64,000 nt of DNA from Carpediemonas membranifera (taxonomy: Eukaryota > Fornicata), in assembly GCA_019828565.1 (NCBI GenBank), contig JAHDYR010000020.1, forward strand, positions 62,001 to 126,000, written 5' to 3'. How positions within the stretch are numbered: the first letter of the stretch is position 1; every line of letters begins with the position of its first letter. The notes beneath the pieces are model-generated. The model did not search any database and was not told the origin of the DNA. It saw only the letters and a list, made by a program, of their open reading frames with translations. Both the position numbers and the translations under genes were made by a program. This document shows positions 45,551 through 55,997 of the stretch, one piece after another.

Positions 45551-47980
45551 TTACAGTCCGAGCCTCCGCATCCTGCCCTGCTTCCCGATGGCCCGCTCGA
45601 GCTCCACGGCCGGGACGAACGACCGGCCCCCGTACTCCACCCGCGTCGACCACGGCCGCAGTTTAGCCAGGAACTTCCCGACCTGCTGCCGCACGCGCTG
45701 GATGACGTCAGGGGAGATGGCGCCCGTGTAGATCTCGAGGGCGACCTCTGCCTCGATAGCAGCCAGCATCGTCAGCGAGTGGGCCAGCAGACTCGACAGC
45801 TTGAACAGGTCCTGCGGGGCAGGGATCTCCTCGGCCTTGTTGGCCTCGACGTCATTGAACCCGCCCACTGGCACGGTGTGGGCGCCGACCTCGGCGAACT
45901 CCACACGGATCTCGACGCGGAGGAGCCCGCGGACGGCAGCCTTGGCAAGCATCATCAGGTTGATGCAGACGTCGAACTGTATGTTCAGATTCTCCGGCTC
46001 GAGGTGCAGGGCGTCCAGCAGCGCCGCATGGCACCCCGAGTGGTCCCCGCTGTCGTAGCACGCCGTCGCGATCCAATGCAGCAGAGTCCCGCGGCTGACC
46101 CGGCACCCGGATAGGGCTAGGGCCTGGCGGTAGAGGGCGAGGGCCCGGGGCGCCTGGTGCGGCAGGCAGAGCCGCGTGTGCGCCTCGTTGAGGAGGGCGT
46201 CGACAAAGGTGCTGCCCGATGCCTCGAACAGGTCTCCGAAGAGTGTCGCGACGCGGGGCTGCGGGGCGAAGTTACCCGCCCGCATCATGTCGATGATGAG
46301 GCCGTTGGCCGCAGCGATGTGGCCCTTGTCGAGCTGCTCCAGCACATGCCGGAACTGGGTCGTCGCCTGGTCTGCGGTGGCGAGAGCCTTGGCCCTGGCC
46401 GCGCGGAACTGCTGTGCGGCGATGTCTAGGGTCGCCTGGTCCGCCGTCGTCTGCCTCTGAACGCGGTGGTGGCGGGCACTGGCCTCGAGGGCCTCGGGGA
46501 ACTCCTGGTACGACATCCGCATGTACATGATGCACCCCTTCAGCACCATGGCGTGCGACCGGTGCTCGGCGTCCGTCTCGGCCAGCAGGTCGTCTGCGAC
46601 GGTCTCTGCCTCCTCCCACAGGCCGTTCCGCCCGGCGATCTCGGCCTTGCAGTACATCGGCAGGAACGCCTTCCGCCCGGCCCGTCTGGCGCACTCCGCG
46701 GCGTGCCCCAGGATGTCCATGGCCTTCCGGGGCTGGCCCGTCTCCAGCGTGATGAACGCGACACGGACCAGCGCCTCGAACAGCGCGGGCACTGCCCTGA
46801 ACAGCGCGCCGTACAGCCCCAGCGCCTCCTTCAGCCGCCGGTCGGCCTCGAGGCTGAGCCCGATGGCGTAGTACGTCGGGACGGTGCTCAGGTGGGCGTC
46901 CAGCCGAATCTCGGCCAGGTCGGCCATGGCGATGGGCTGGCCGAGGCACACACTCAGGGACCGCAGCAGCAGGGCCCGGGCTCTGTCTGTGGCCGCCCTC
47001 TTGTTTTGGCCCTGTGCGAAGTGGAGCTCGAGGCAGCCGATGTTGTGGTACGTCGCCGCGTCAAACTCGGCGGACGTGTACCCCGCCTTAACTGTGAGGT
47101 CGTTAGTCTGCAGTGCGAGTCGATACGACTCAAGCGCACCCTTGGGGTCTGACTCCACCAGCAGAGTCGCCTGGACGAGATGAAGCAGGGTCGACCGGGG
47201 CTGGACGTGTGTGGCGGTGTCCAGCGCCTCCTTCGCCCTTGCCCGTACAGTGGGGTCCGTCCGCCCGAGGAGGCCGAGGATGACGGCCTCGACAACGCCG
47301 CGCTCCTGGGTCCGCTCCTTGGGCAGCGCGTCCAACGCCTGGCGGTACTGGCCGACGATCACGTAGCACTGGGCCATCCGCACGGCGACAGTGGCGGCGC
47401 GCGGGTCGGTGGGGGAGGGAAGCTTCTTGGCGACGAGGGTGTAGCTCGTCAGCGCCTGCTGGGGGCGGCCGGCGATGTGGTGGGCCAGGCCGGTGACGTA
47501 GTGAATGTATGCGTCGGCGTCCTGGTTGGTGGTCGTGCCGAGGGCGTTCTTGAGCATGGCGAGGAGGGACGAGGCGACGTTCTGGTCAAACGAGTTCGAC
47601 AGGATGCCCCATCGGGTGAGCATAGACGTCTCCAGGAGCTTGCCGATGTTGGAGATGTCGCTGCCGACGCCTGCAATGGCTGCACCGACGAGGCTGATGG
47701 CCTTTGAGATCGAGTGGGGCTCATACCACGGCGTCGCGATGATGCAGAGCGCCTTCAACATTAGCGCATACGGATCATCCTTTTGAACCTCGAGAGCTCT
47801 ATCAGCAAAGTGGACCGCGTCCTTGGGCTGCAGCTGAAGCATGCAGAGGCCCATCGCTGTACGAACCGCGTTGGGGCAGCTACGAGGCCAGTTAGAAAGG
47901 ATCTGGCTGAGATAGCTCAGTGAAATGCTGTATTGCCTGTTGCTGTATGCAGCCCAGGCCTGTTGAAGTAGTGTCTGCAT
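45551..47980 (-). CDS. CTR9: CTR9-like TPR protein (Paf1 complex)
   Basis: From the ATG at 47980 (MQTLLQQAWAAYSNRQYS) 809 residues follow, made of many tetratricopeptide repeats. Examples: AVRTAMGLCMLQLQPKDAVH, ALESYRLALQTNDL and FDAATYHNIGCLELHFAQGQ. The block LLHWIATACYDSGDHSGCHA, followed by EPENLNIQFDVCINLMMLAK, matches the C-terminal TPR unit of CTR9. CTR9 is the scaffold of the Paf1 complex that travels with RNA polymerase II. The protein lacks the N-terminal ~150 residues of animal CTR9 and the basic tail. The frame stays open far upstream of 47980 (to 48646), but that part is the antisense of U2AF1 repeats and is not protein of this gene. Confidence 0.78.
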   Translation of the reverse strand: MQTLLQQAWAAYSNRQYSISLSYLSQILSNWPRSCPNAVRTAMGLCMLQLQPKDAVHFADRALEVQKDDPYALMLKALCIIATPWYEPHSISKAISLVGAAIAGVGSDISNIGKLLETSMLTRWGILSNSFDQNVASSLLAMLKNALGTTTNQDADAYIHYVTGLAHHIAGRPQQALTSYTLVAKKLPSPTDPRAATVAVRMAQCYVIVGQYRQALDALPKERTQERGVVEAVILGLLGRTDPTVRARAKEALDTATHVQPRSTLLHLVQATLLVESDPKGALESYRLALQTNDLTVKAGYTSAEFDAATYHNIGCLELHFAQGQNKRAATDRARALLLRSLSVCLGQPIAMADLAEIRLDAHLSTVPTYYAIGLSLEADRRLKEALGLYGALFRAVPALFEALVRVAFITLETGQPRKAMDILGHAAECARRAGRKAFLPMYCKAEIAGRNGLWEEAETVADDLLAETDAEHRSHAMVLKGCIMYMRMSYQEFPEALEASARHHRVQRQTTADQATLDIAAQQFRAARAKALATADQATTQFRHVLEQLDKGHIAAANGLIIDMMRAGNFAPQPRVATLFGDLFEASGSTFVDALLNEAHTRLCLPHQAPRALALYRQALALSGCRVSRGTLLHWIATACYDSGDHSGCHAALLDALHLEPENLNIQFDVCINLMMLAKAAVRGLLRVEIRVEFAEVGAHTVPVGGFNDVEANKAEEIPAPQDLFKLSSLLAHSLTMLAAIEAEVALEIYTGAISPDVIQRVRQQVGKFLAKLRPWSTRVEYGGRSFVPAVELERAIGKQGRMRRLGL

Positions 47981-48080
47981 ATCGCAATTTGTCCTGAGGA
48001 TTTCCCCTTTACGTGTAACATAATGTCTATGTGACATCCCACAGTCTACCAGATACACTGAATCCACATAAATTCGCCAA

Positions 48081-49142
48081 TTACCACCGTTCCTGCCTAT
48101 CCCGAGGCTCCCGCCGGTCATCCCGCCTGTTGCCGCGGTGATCATCCCAGTGGCTTGGGCGGTCGTCACGCCTATCATCGCGCCACCTGTCCCCGCGGTC
48201 AAACCGGTCGTACGAACCGCGGGAGCCCCAACAGCCCTCTCGATCATCGCGCATAAAGTCGGGACGGTCATGACGAGAATCGTCCCATCTGTCCTCTCTT
48301 CTGTCGCCCCACCGATCTTCTCTTCGGTCGTCTCTTCTGTCATCCCGCCTGTATCCACGGTTATCATCCCGTCGGTCATCGCGTCGGTCGCCCCGTCTCT
48401 CATCTCTTCTGTCATCCCGCCTATGCTCATGTCTGTCGTCCATACTTTCCCTCCGCTCCCACCTGTCGTCTCTGCGGCCGAAGTCCCGCCGGTCCCCCCT
48501 GCCGTCCCGGCCCTCTGCCCGCCTCCGCTGGGGCTGGGACCGAATGACGGGCTCGGGAAGCCCGTGCTCCTTTCTGTAGGCCGCCCAGAACTCCCGGTTG
48601 AAACGGTAGAGGGACTCGGCCAGCTCGGGCGACGGCTGCCGTACATGGAGATAGTTGCACTCTGCGCCTCTGCTACACCCGCCCTCCTCGAACTGCTGGC
48701 ACCGGGCGGCCCTGAAGTTCGTGACGGGACTGTACTGCGCCACGATAGCCTTGCCCTCGTAGAAACGACGATTCAGATCCTGGTGCGCTTTCTCGGCGTC
48801 ATTCTCGTCGATGAACTTGACAAATACACCGCCCAGGAGGTGCTCGCAAAGGTTTGCGGCGATGTGAAGCTCGTCGATCTGTCCATACTTCGTCAGCTCG
48901 AGAAACAGGTCCTCGTAGTACTTGTCGATGTGCTCTTTCAGGTAAACATCCGGGAGAAGGTTCTCACTCGCGTGCTCGGGCGTCGGATACAGCCCGATCA
49001 TGCTGATCGTCTGCGACAGCACGGGGCGGATGTGTCTCTTGCTGCATTTGTCTCCATGGCGACATGCGCCAGTTTTCTGAAAGAATGAACAGTGGCTCCG
49101 ATCATACTCGGTTCCGTGGAGCCTGGAAAGACGCGACGCCAT
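48081..49142 (-). CDS. U2AF1: U2AF small subunit (U2AF35) with an Arg-Asp-rich tail
   Basis: The first 180 residues follow U2AF35 order: a CCCH finger (CSFFQKTGACRHGDKCSKRH), an RRM of UHM type (LFLELTKYGQIDELHIAANL, LLGGVFVKFIDENDAEKAHQ, FYEGKAIVAQYSPVTNFRAA) and a second CCCH finger (CQQFEEGGCSRGAECNYLHV). The remainder is ~140 residues of RRDDRRDDR-type repeats in place of the Arg-Ser tail found in animals. U2AF35 recognises the AG at the 3' splice site. It is 353 residues long. A GTGCACTTTAA element lies 12 nt upstream of the ATG. Together with U1-C this confirms an active major spliceosome. Confidence 0.94.
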   Translation of the reverse strand: MASRLSRLHGTEYDRSHCSFFQKTGACRHGDKCSKRHIRPVLSQTISMIGLYPTPEHASENLLPDVYLKEHIDKYYEDLFLELTKYGQIDELHIAANLCEHLLGGVFVKFIDENDAEKAHQDLNRRFYEGKAIVAQYSPVTNFRAARCQQFEEGGCSRGAECNYLHVRQPSPELAESLYRFNREFWAAYRKEHGLPEPVIRSQPQRRRAEGRDGRGDRRDFGRRDDRWERRESMDDRHEHRRDDRRDERRGDRRDDRRDDNRGYRRDDRRDDRREDRWGDRREDRWDDSRHDRPDFMRDDREGCWGSRGSYDRFDRGDRWRDDRRDDRPSHWDDHRGNRRDDRREPRDRQERW

Positions 49143-49153
49143 TTGGCGAGGTG

Positions 49154-49164
49154 TTAAAGTGCAC
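49154..49164. promoter_or_regulatory. Promoter-like element upstream of U2AF1
   Basis: Plus strand TTAAAGTGCAC, 12 nt from the ATG. Confidence 0.6.
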
Positions 49165-49550
49165 CGAGCAGGACAGGTCCATTAGCCGCCGTACGGACGT
49201 GGAAAGGACTGGAGCTCCTCCTCAGTCCCAGGCTCGTCACTTGCGGGACGAGTCTCAATACTGTGGTTGGCCCGCTACACATCGACAGACGGAGGGTCGA
49301 CCAGACTCGACAAATTGACCATCGTGACCAGCCGTCGTAAGCTCCTTGACCGCAAGCACGTCAAGGGTTCAAGCCTGTCAAAGTCCAGTTGGGCAGCAGC
49401 TTCTGCTCGAGTCCTGGGGTTTCTCGTTAATGGTCCACCAATAGCAAGAAGGCCTGGAGATCTTGGCAAGTGCAGACGAGGTCGCTGAATGTTTATACTC
49501 CGCGTGTATCGCACTATGGCGCTATATCTGTGTCTATTTCTATCTAAACC
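49165..49550. other. Intergenic, no gene seen
   Basis: About 385 bp; only short frames, no recognised motif. Confidence 0.6.
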
Positions 49551-50654
49551 CTATCCCAGGAACTCAACATCTGACCTATCGAAATCTCCAATCTCATCAA
49601 AATCTAAAAGATCGAAATCGCATCCAATATACTCTGTCAGACACCCGATACGGGCTGCAATCTCCACGCATTCCGGCCGTGCCTCGCTGAAGAAGCTCTC
49701 CACGGCATGGCTGACGTTACAATCAAGCGTCTCGTCCACGAACGAGCAGTTCACCCCAATGGCGGGCGAGGGAATATGCCGTGAGCACCGAGGCGGGACT
49801 GGCGGGTACCTGGTCGGGGTGTGTGGTCGATCAGGGCTCCTCTCCCGGGGCTCCTCCGGGTCCGTGCCGACCGAGACCACGGCTGGGCGAGTCGTCTGCG
49901 AGTCTGCATCGACTACGGCTGGTTCAGCAGTTATCCCGCACTCTACTGCCTCCACATGCTCGGTCTGGGTCTCCTGCTCAATCATGTCGGGCACGGGCTT
50001 AGCAACCGGGAGCGACCCGTCGCTACTTTCGTCGGAGTCGTCTAGCGTGGTGATCTCCGGCATCTCTGTCTCTCTCGGGGGGAGGTTTGGCAGACTCCGG
50101 ATGTCCGGCAGCGCGGGGAGCTTGGTGAACAGCTTGAACGAGCCTGCTCTAGTCCTACCAATGGGCGATGCGAACGCACTATCACTCCATGTGGATGGGC
50201 TCTCTGCCGGAGTCAGTGGGTTGGGCATGTCGTCGTCTTCGAGGGTCCTTTCGAGAATATCTCGGGGTGACCCTGCGGACGACAGCTCCTGCTCGATTTC
50301 TAGCGAACGAAGGCTGCTGTTCATCATTGCTACAACGTTGCGGGCGGTAGTTGTGGTGTTCGCGACGCTTGTGGAGTTGAGGGCCCCAATGATTTGTGAT
50401 CTTCTCGCAGTCTTTCTCGTCGAATGCGCGCTTTGGGATGATCGAAGTGTCGAAGGCGAACCTTGCGGTGAAACATGATGAACTCTATGAGAAATAGACG
50501 ACACTGGACGCTTGTTATCAGCCACATCTCCTTTTCCGCGCCGCAAAAGCGTGGTGCTCTTTGGACGACTTTGGCGCGATGGTTCATTCGAAACAGAGGC
50601 GCTATTATTCATCTCTGGGGGAAAGGAAAGCGTCACAGTTGACATAAACGACAT
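49551..50654 (-). CDS. Large disordered protein, unknown
   Basis: 367 residues from MSFMSTVTLSFPPEMNN. Ser/Thr/Pro-rich, with repeated acidic patches and QTQTEHVEAVE and DSQTTRPAV segments resembling LC8-binding motifs. The C-terminal ~50 residues are acidic and look ordered (CDFDLLDFDEIGDF). No domain recognised. Confidence 0.7.
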   Translation of the reverse strand: MSFMSTVTLSFPPEMNNSASVSNEPSRQSRPKSTTLLRRGKGDVADNKRPVSSISHRVHHVSPQGSPSTLRSSQSAHSTRKTARRSQIIGALNSTSVANTTTTARNVVAMMNSSLRSLEIEQELSSAGSPRDILERTLEDDDMPNPLTPAESPSTWSDSAFASPIGRTRAGSFKLFTKLPALPDIRSLPNLPPRETEMPEITTLDDSDESSDGSLPVAKPVPDMIEQETQTEHVEAVECGITAEPAVVDADSQTTRPAVVSVGTDPEEPRERSPDRPHTPTRYPPVPPRCSRHIPSPAIGVNCSFVDETLDCNVSHAVESFFSEARPECVEIAARIGCLTEYIGCDFDLLDFDEIGDFDRSDVEFLG

Positions 50655-51109
50655 TTCGACGATTTCCTCGAGGTGTGTGAAGGATTACGCTAGAAGATTT
50701 CGCGTCAAAGATTTTCTCCAGCGAGCGGTTATGACAAGTTGAGACACCGAATTTGCTCTTCAACAGGGCATAGCATGTCATGCAAACATGTGGAATCTTG
50801 CTTTTGTCCTGTCTTAGAGAGTTGTGGCTGCAAGATCAAAAGAAATTCTGATTGAATCAATCAGGACAAAGTTTGATTCAACACGATCGGTTCCATCAAG
50901 TGTCCCACAGTGCCATGGGCTGACTCCACAGCAACCAGAGCCCATCCGTGCAGTGGATGGAGTCCCCGGTCGACCCCTCCCGGGCGCCCATTCAGAGACT
51001 GGCTGATCGCAATCGAATGAGCAAAATAGTCGGGAGAGACTTTACTGATTTAATCAAATCTAGACCACAGCCATGCAGGCTGTGACATCGGCCAAGCTCT
51101 ACACCCGAC
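50655..51109. other. Intergenic, no gene seen
   Basis: About 455 bp; the stretch around 50,760-50,900 is AT-rich. No motif recognised. Confidence 0.6.
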
Positions 51110-51997
51110 TCACACCACCGGGATGGACGACGACGGCGGCGACAGGTTCATGTACGGGCTGCATGCCAGGGCAGACCCGCCGAAGGACTCGAGCTGGTCT
51201 AGGATGTCCCGGTGCCGGGGCGCCTTCGACCCGATGTTCAGCAGGTGCGACCGGCACATGGACTCGAGCGCGATGGCGGGGTTGTCCGCGGACTCAAGGT
51301 CAGCCCCCGAGCAGGCCACGAGCTGCCGTGCGTCCAGCCAGAGCAGTCGGGACGCCTTGGCCGACTCGACCTTGGAGGGCGACACGACCCTGTAGCCCTG
51401 GCCAGTGACGTCTGACACGATGGGGTCCACGGTGTGCGGGGCGAATGACACTGGGTGCCGCAGCCGCACGCCGAGGATGGTCGCCAGGGTCTGCAGTAGG
51501 ATGCACAGGAGGGCAGTGGAGTGGGCTGGCCTGGCCGGGGAGTACTCCTCGTTGTTGATGAAGACCTTGGGCGGCCGCTGTTCCATGATCTTGACCGACA
51601 GCATCGTCGTCAGCAGTGCATTCGTCGCCTGGCACTGCTCAGTGCACACCGTGCGGAAGAGGTCCTGAAGCTCGCCGCGGCTGGAACGGGACGCGGACGG
51701 CGTCTGTACGGGGGAACACTCGAGCAGGGTAAGGCGCCGGCCGACTAAGCTGGATGCTGCGTCGATCTCTTCGCACAGGTCATCAATGGAGAAACGCATC
51801 TCATCAGTCTTTCTCCTTGCATACTCGATTCGCTCCCTTAACTTTGTTTCCCGGGCTAAACTAGCTCGACCATGCTTGATCTCTCGAAGCCGGGAACCCA
51901 ACGAAGTCATTGCCTTGTCATTGGAGTCTAATGTATGTTTGTGCTGTGTTCGAAGAGTCTTCAGGATACTCTGGCGCAAACAGATGACCTGGCTCAT
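51110..51997 (-). CDS. UVRAG/ATG14-like coiled-coil protein, tentative
   Basis: From the ATG at 51997 (MSQVICLRQSILKTLRTQ) 295 residues. The N-terminal ~90 are coiled coil (LASRLREIKHGRASLARETK-like, KLRERIEYARRKTDEMRFS). The C-terminal part has HSTALLCILLQTLATILGVR followed by LRHPVSFAPHTVDPIVSD. This matches the conserved core of UVRAG/Atg14 (helices followed by V-P-LRYPI...S.S.I.D), subunits of the class III PI3-kinase complex in autophagy and endosome traffic. Similarity is short, so the call is moderate. The longer open frame starts with TTG. Confidence 0.5.
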   Translation of the reverse strand: MSQVICLRQSILKTLRTQHKHTLDSNDKAMTSLGSRLREIKHGRASLARETKLRERIEYARRKTDEMRFSIDDLCEEIDAASSLVGRRLTLLECSPVQTPSASRSSRGELQDLFRTVCTEQCQATNALLTTMLSVKIMEQRPPKVFINNEEYSPARPAHSTALLCILLQTLATILGVRLRHPVSFAPHTVDPIVSDVTGQGYRVVSPSKVESAKASRLLWLDARQLVACSGADLESADNPAIALESMCRSHLLNIGSKAPRHRDILDQLESFGGSALACSPYMNLSPPSSSIPVV

Positions 51998-52615
51998 GAG
52001 GAAAGCCAAGGGTTATCCTGCGAAATCGATCGATTGCCTGACATCGGCTTGGCCAGGTGTGGCAGCGAAATATGTCCCTGAGAAGTGGTTGTTCTGTCGC
52101 GCAGACCTCGGTCTTTAACCTTGGTGTGAGACCACCTTCATCCTCCTCGCGATGCCCTCCAGCACCAGCTAGGTAAACATCGCTCACGGCTCTGGAATTT
52201 TGTGGGCTTTCCAAGGTGTCCGGACATCTGCCTGGGACCTGACAAGAATCTTACCCAGGATGCTGTCGTAAATGATCATAAATCATGAAGACCCAGTCCT
52301 CTATTAAACTCGGCAGTGGCGTCCGCAGCAAGAGACTTTACCCAAAGATCCCATAGCAAACTTATACACCTAGTCTACAGAGAGCAGCACTAACACAGGA
52401 CACGGTTGATGGCGGTCAGACTGACTGGGGCGTGATGCAAATCTACTGTTACCCGCGCCACGAACTTCCGGGTTTCCGTCCATCTGGGTCACGCCGTCAG
52501 TATCCCGTGGTTTGGCGATCATCCCATGCCTCAGGGTTGACCATGCCGCAGTTCGATCGGGCACAAGCCGCGGGATTAAACAATAGAGTCCGGAGCTATT
52601 AATTTAGTACATGTC
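51998..52615. other. Intergenic, no gene seen
   Basis: About 620 bp. A frame at 51918-52214 is antisense or overlapping with the gene start. No motif recognised. Confidence 0.55.
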
Positions 52616-53512
52616 TTACCAGGCCAGTACGCTGCCGAACAATAAATGCTGAACGACCACAAACTTATCGAGTACCTCGCCGCGCCACATCTTCATCATT
52701 CCTTCGCAGATCTTTTTCCAGGTCTTGACGGCGCTGACGTCATACAGTATCGGGGCACACTCTGCGAGGTATGCGGACTTTGACTCCGTGATATACTTGA
52801 CAGCATCAAAATACATGTAATCCTCCGCGTTGGCGAGGATGCTGGACCGCTCACGGATGTCCTCTGGTACAACCAGCGGGTTGTCTATCAGCTGGCTAGC
52901 ACCAATGATGAACGGGGCGTGCTGGAAGTCGTCTAGGCCCCAGACGCCGTGTGACCCGGCGGGCTCCATCGTGTACTGTGTCTGCAGACGCCGTACGAGT
53001 GTGAGGTAGGCGTTGAACACCGTGATGGCGATCACATCGCCCTGCACTGGGGTGAGGAAGCCGATTTCCATGAGGATGAAGAGCCACGTGATGAATGAAA
53101 GCTCATGGCCGGTGCCATAGTCGATACGCGATGGCTGGCCCATGCTCTGCATGAAGTACGGGACGAGCTCGATAATGGCGCCGTGCTTGTGCTCTGGGAG
53201 CATCTGTTTGTGCACATCAACGATGACGGTCTCCAGGTACTCGTAAAACTCAACAAACGCCCCGTTACCGAAGCGGAGACGTTTCTCGTGCGGGGGGAAG
53301 TCGTCTATAATGTGATAGACGTCGTCTATCATGTCTAAAAGCTTCTGCGTGTTCTCATTTGGCTTTCCCACGCTGCTGTTCGGCATTCCCTGCACAGATT
53401 GCATTAGAAGCTCCATGAAGCCACAGAGCTTCTTGTATCCTGTAGAGCGCTTGAAATGGCTCATATCATTGGCGCTATGTATCTTCTTTTCAGGCTCTGA
53501 GTAATTGGACAT
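52616..53512 (-). CDS. PTPA: Serine/threonine-protein phosphatase 2A activator (PTPA)
   Basis: The 298-residue protein carries the PTPA signatures GNGAFVEFYEYLE, RIDYGTGHELSFITWLF, GSHGVWGLDDFQHAPFIIGA and EDYMYFDAVKYI. PTPA is a peptidyl-prolyl isomerase-like chaperone that loads metal and activates the PP2A catalytic subunit. The length matches the family core. A GTTAAAGTG stretch lies about 20 nt upstream of the start. Confidence 0.95.
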   Translation of the reverse strand: MSNYSEPEKKIHSANDMSHFKRSTGYKKLCGFMELLMQSVQGMPNSSVGKPNENTQKLLDMIDDVYHIIDDFPPHEKRLRFGNGAFVEFYEYLETVIVDVHKQMLPEHKHGAIIELVPYFMQSMGQPSRIDYGTGHELSFITWLFILMEIGFLTPVQGDVIAITVFNAYLTLVRRLQTQYTMEPAGSHGVWGLDDFQHAPFIIGASQLIDNPLVVPEDIRERSSILANAEDYMYFDAVKYITESKSAYLAECAPILYDVSAVKTWKKICEGMMKMWRGEVLDKFVVVQHLLFGSVLAW

Positions 53513-53897
53513 GGTTCGGATCCATTTACGAGTTAAAGTGAATGAATGTATATCATTTGGAGGAGCCTTGAGGCTCGGAGTGGATGGGATAACGTTCCAT
53601 CTTGGGTGGCCAGGCTACCACGGAAAAGATTAGTCAAGACTTGACTCACCAAGGAACGTGGTTCCGGCAAATCTTCAACACCGCCCATATCGACTCTTGT
53701 GGGAGACCATTCGGCGACAATATTCCGGCAACGAAGAACAAGCATGTTAGCATGAAGATGTTGACTAAGTGGCGAACTGACTCGAATGCCAGGAGGACTG
53801 TAATATCTACTCAAGTCAAAACAGCGTTTCTTGGCCGGATGAGTGAGGATACTACAGTATCGGTACCACAACACACCTGTAAGGTCATTTAGAGCGT
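53513..53897. other. Intergenic, no gene seen
   Basis: About 385 bp between PTPA and RPL11; no motif apart from a GTTAAAGTG promoter-like stretch near 53,531. Confidence 0.55.
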
Positions 53898-54487
53898 TTA
53901 GAGCACAAGGCCGTCAAACTTGGTCTTGAAGTACTCCATAGCCTCCTCGCGGCCGACACGGTGAGAGCAGCCGATCTTGGCGTTGGCACGCTTGCGCTGG
54001 CAGACACGGTTGCCGGGGCGGGTGAGCTGGACGTAGAAGTCAGCACCGAAGATACCGGTAGCGGGGTCGTACTTGATGCCCATATCGATGTGCTCAGTGA
54101 TGCCGAAGCCGAAGCAGCCGTTGTTGTTGAAGTTCTTAGCGGAGAGCTCGAAATCCTTGCAACGGAGGCCACGCTCGATGATCTCAGCGGCCTTCTCGCC
54201 ACGGACAGTGACGTGAGTAGAGATCTTCTCGTTACGGCGGATGGAGAAGCCACGGATGGTCAGACGGGAGCGGGAGAAAACGGGCTTCTGGCCAGTGAGC
54301 TGCTCAAGAACCTTAGCAGCGCGGGTAAGGCGATCACCACTGCGTAAACTCTCTTAAAGGGCGCTTGAATCAGCAAATCCTAAACCACGTCGGGGTACAA
54401 CGTGCTGATCGAATCCAAGCGCCATGAAACGTACCTCTCACCAACACAGATGTTGAGAACAAGCTTTTCGATGCGGATGTCGTTCAT
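53898..54487 (-). CDS. RPL11: 60S ribosomal protein uL5 (RPL11)
   Basis: Exon 1 is 54435-54487 ([17 protein letters not shown]) and exon 2 is 53898-54339. The 95-nt intron has donor GTACGT and acceptor TTACGCAG. Splicing restores [20 protein letters not shown], then [40 protein letters not shown] and [11 protein letters not shown]. The 164-residue protein is the uL5 of the large subunit, which binds 5S rRNA. A few N-terminal residues may come from a further upstream exon (the frame is open, ending AIHPE before the Met). Confidence 0.93.
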
Positions 54488-55057
54488 CTCGGGGTGTATG
54501 GCACAGCTGAAGCTCCTCGAGCAGTTTAAGTGGGAGGAGAAACCCATACACGTGAAAAATGGCTTAAACACGTCGAGACAAATTCTAGCCCCTGACACAG
54601 ATAAGACCTACCATGGCCACTTCTGTCAGCGATGGTAATCCGAGAAAATTCGTCAAGCTTATCAGCCATTATTTGGTGCAGTTTAGGAGTGAATGATTTG
54701 AAGATGTCTGGATGTAATAGCGGACAAGTTAGAGTGTAATATTCAATGGCTTACTGGATGTAGGATGGGGAGAACTATTTCGTGTTCGTTGTGCAACATT
54801 ACCAACCAATCCAGTCAACCCAACCCAGTGCATTCTTTCTAATCAGCAACATCAGCAAACTGTCTTAAGGGCCTATTAGCTTCGCCGTATCTCAGTATGG
54901 TCCACCATGGATCGACTTGCACGGGCACGCACAACACATAGGCTCCACATGGAAGAGAGAGAGTGCTGTCAACACGCTTTGACTTTTACCACACGATGGA
55001 TCAGGTTATCCGTGCCACATACGGCTCAGCTATGAGTCCCTGCCAGGCCTGGTACAG
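54488..55057. other. Intergenic, no gene seen
   Basis: About 570 bp. A GTAGGT donor-like site follows an ATG near 54,610 and might belong to an unseen first exon of RPL11; otherwise empty. Confidence 0.5.
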
Positions 55058-55555
55058 CTTACTGGAGGCCGTACTTCTTCGTCTTGGTGTAGTCTCTGCC
55101 CTGGGAGGCCTTGAGGAGCTTGAGGTTCTCTCTGTTGCGGGTACACTTAGCGATTGCCGCGCGCTCAACAATATTGTTCATGTTGGACTCGAACTTGCCC
55201 TTCATGGACTTGTTCTTGATGGCGGTATTGATACGCTTCATCTTCGCCTTTCCCGTGGTGGATTTGTTGAACTTCTTGCCATTTGCCTTGCTCGGGGCGA
55301 CTTTCTTCGCCTTCTTCACAGCTCCCTGTGCCATGCGCAACTCGTGGCAATCGTCAGACTTTTTTTACTCAACCCAAAACTGCCACTGCCGGAAAGGGGC
55401 GCGTGAGGGATGTCTCCCGCTGCGAGTGGGTGTCTCGCTGGTACAGTGGCCTCAGAAGTCCCGATGGATATTTGCCATGGCCACCACTAGCGCAGGCCGA
55501 CCCACATGGTGGGCGAGCACAAGAGTACGTAAACCGTTTACTTAGGCGACGATCT
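55058..55555. repeat. 498-bp segmental duplication, copy 1
   Basis: Matches 61591-62088 at an offset of 6,533 bp with about two differences near its right end. It spans the UPF0390-like gene, its whole upstream region, and the last codons and stop of RPS13. Confidence 0.95.
55059..55334 (-). CDS. Small basic UPF0390-like protein, copy 1
   Basis: The 91-residue, Lys-rich protein starts MAQGAVKKAKKVAPSKANGK and ends YTKTKKYGLQ. The MAQG start and basic composition resemble the UPF0390 family (human C19orf53), thought to be nucleolar, but the similarity is limited. Start chosen at the ATG of MAQG, not the in-frame TTG two codons upstream. An identical second copy is at 61592-61867. Confidence 0.75.
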   Translation of the reverse strand: MAQGAVKKAKKVAPSKANGKKFNKSTTGKAKMKRINTAIKNKSMKGKFESNMNNIVERAAIAKCTRNRENLKLLKASQGRDYTKTKKYGLQ

Positions 55556-55997
55556 GGTTGGCAGTGGCAGCCTCGTACTTGAAAGAGGGAGCAACCTTCT
55601 TGGTAGCACGGTAGTAGCGGGAAAGGCGGTGGATGCGGCTCTCGATAAGGATGAGTCTATACTTGCTGTCCTTATCACGGGGGTTACGCTCGATGTGCTT
55701 ACGGATAGAAACAGCGCGCTTGATCATCATGTAAAGGTCCTCGGGGATCTCGGGGGCAAGGCCCTGAGAGCGAAGCATACGGACGATCTTGTTGCCAGTG
55801 ACGGCGTGGATCTGGCCAACACCGTGCTGATCACGGAGAATGGTGCCAATGCGGGAAGGGTTCACGCCCTTGCGAGCCATACCAGCAATGATGGTGTTCA
55901 GCTCCTCGGTGGTCATCTTAGCCCACTCAGGAGCGGAGCGGTTGTAGGGAATGGCGGACTGCGCCACGCCCTTGCCGTTAGAATGCATTCTGCCCAT
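55542..55997 (-). CDS. RPS13: 40S ribosomal protein uS15 (RPS13)
   Basis: The 151-residue protein begins [20 protein letters not shown], the universal RPS13 start, and continues with [40 protein letters not shown] and [15 protein letters not shown]. It is full length and intronless. Confidence 0.97.
   Translation of the reverse strand: MGRMHSNGKGVAQSAIPYNRSAPEWAKMTTEELNTIIAGMARKGVNPSRIGTILRDQHGVGQIHAVTGNKIVRMLRSQGLAPEIPEDLYMMIKRAVSIRKHIERNPRDKDSKYRLILIESRIHRLSRYYRATKKVAPSFKYEAATANQIVA

Noticed and set aside
47981-48646. Extension of the CTR9 frame to a 1031-residue protein
   Set aside because: The added N-terminus (GGMTEEM, DAMTDGM types) is another frame of the U2AF1 tail repeats and resembles no protein; the TPR region starts at the ATG at 47980.
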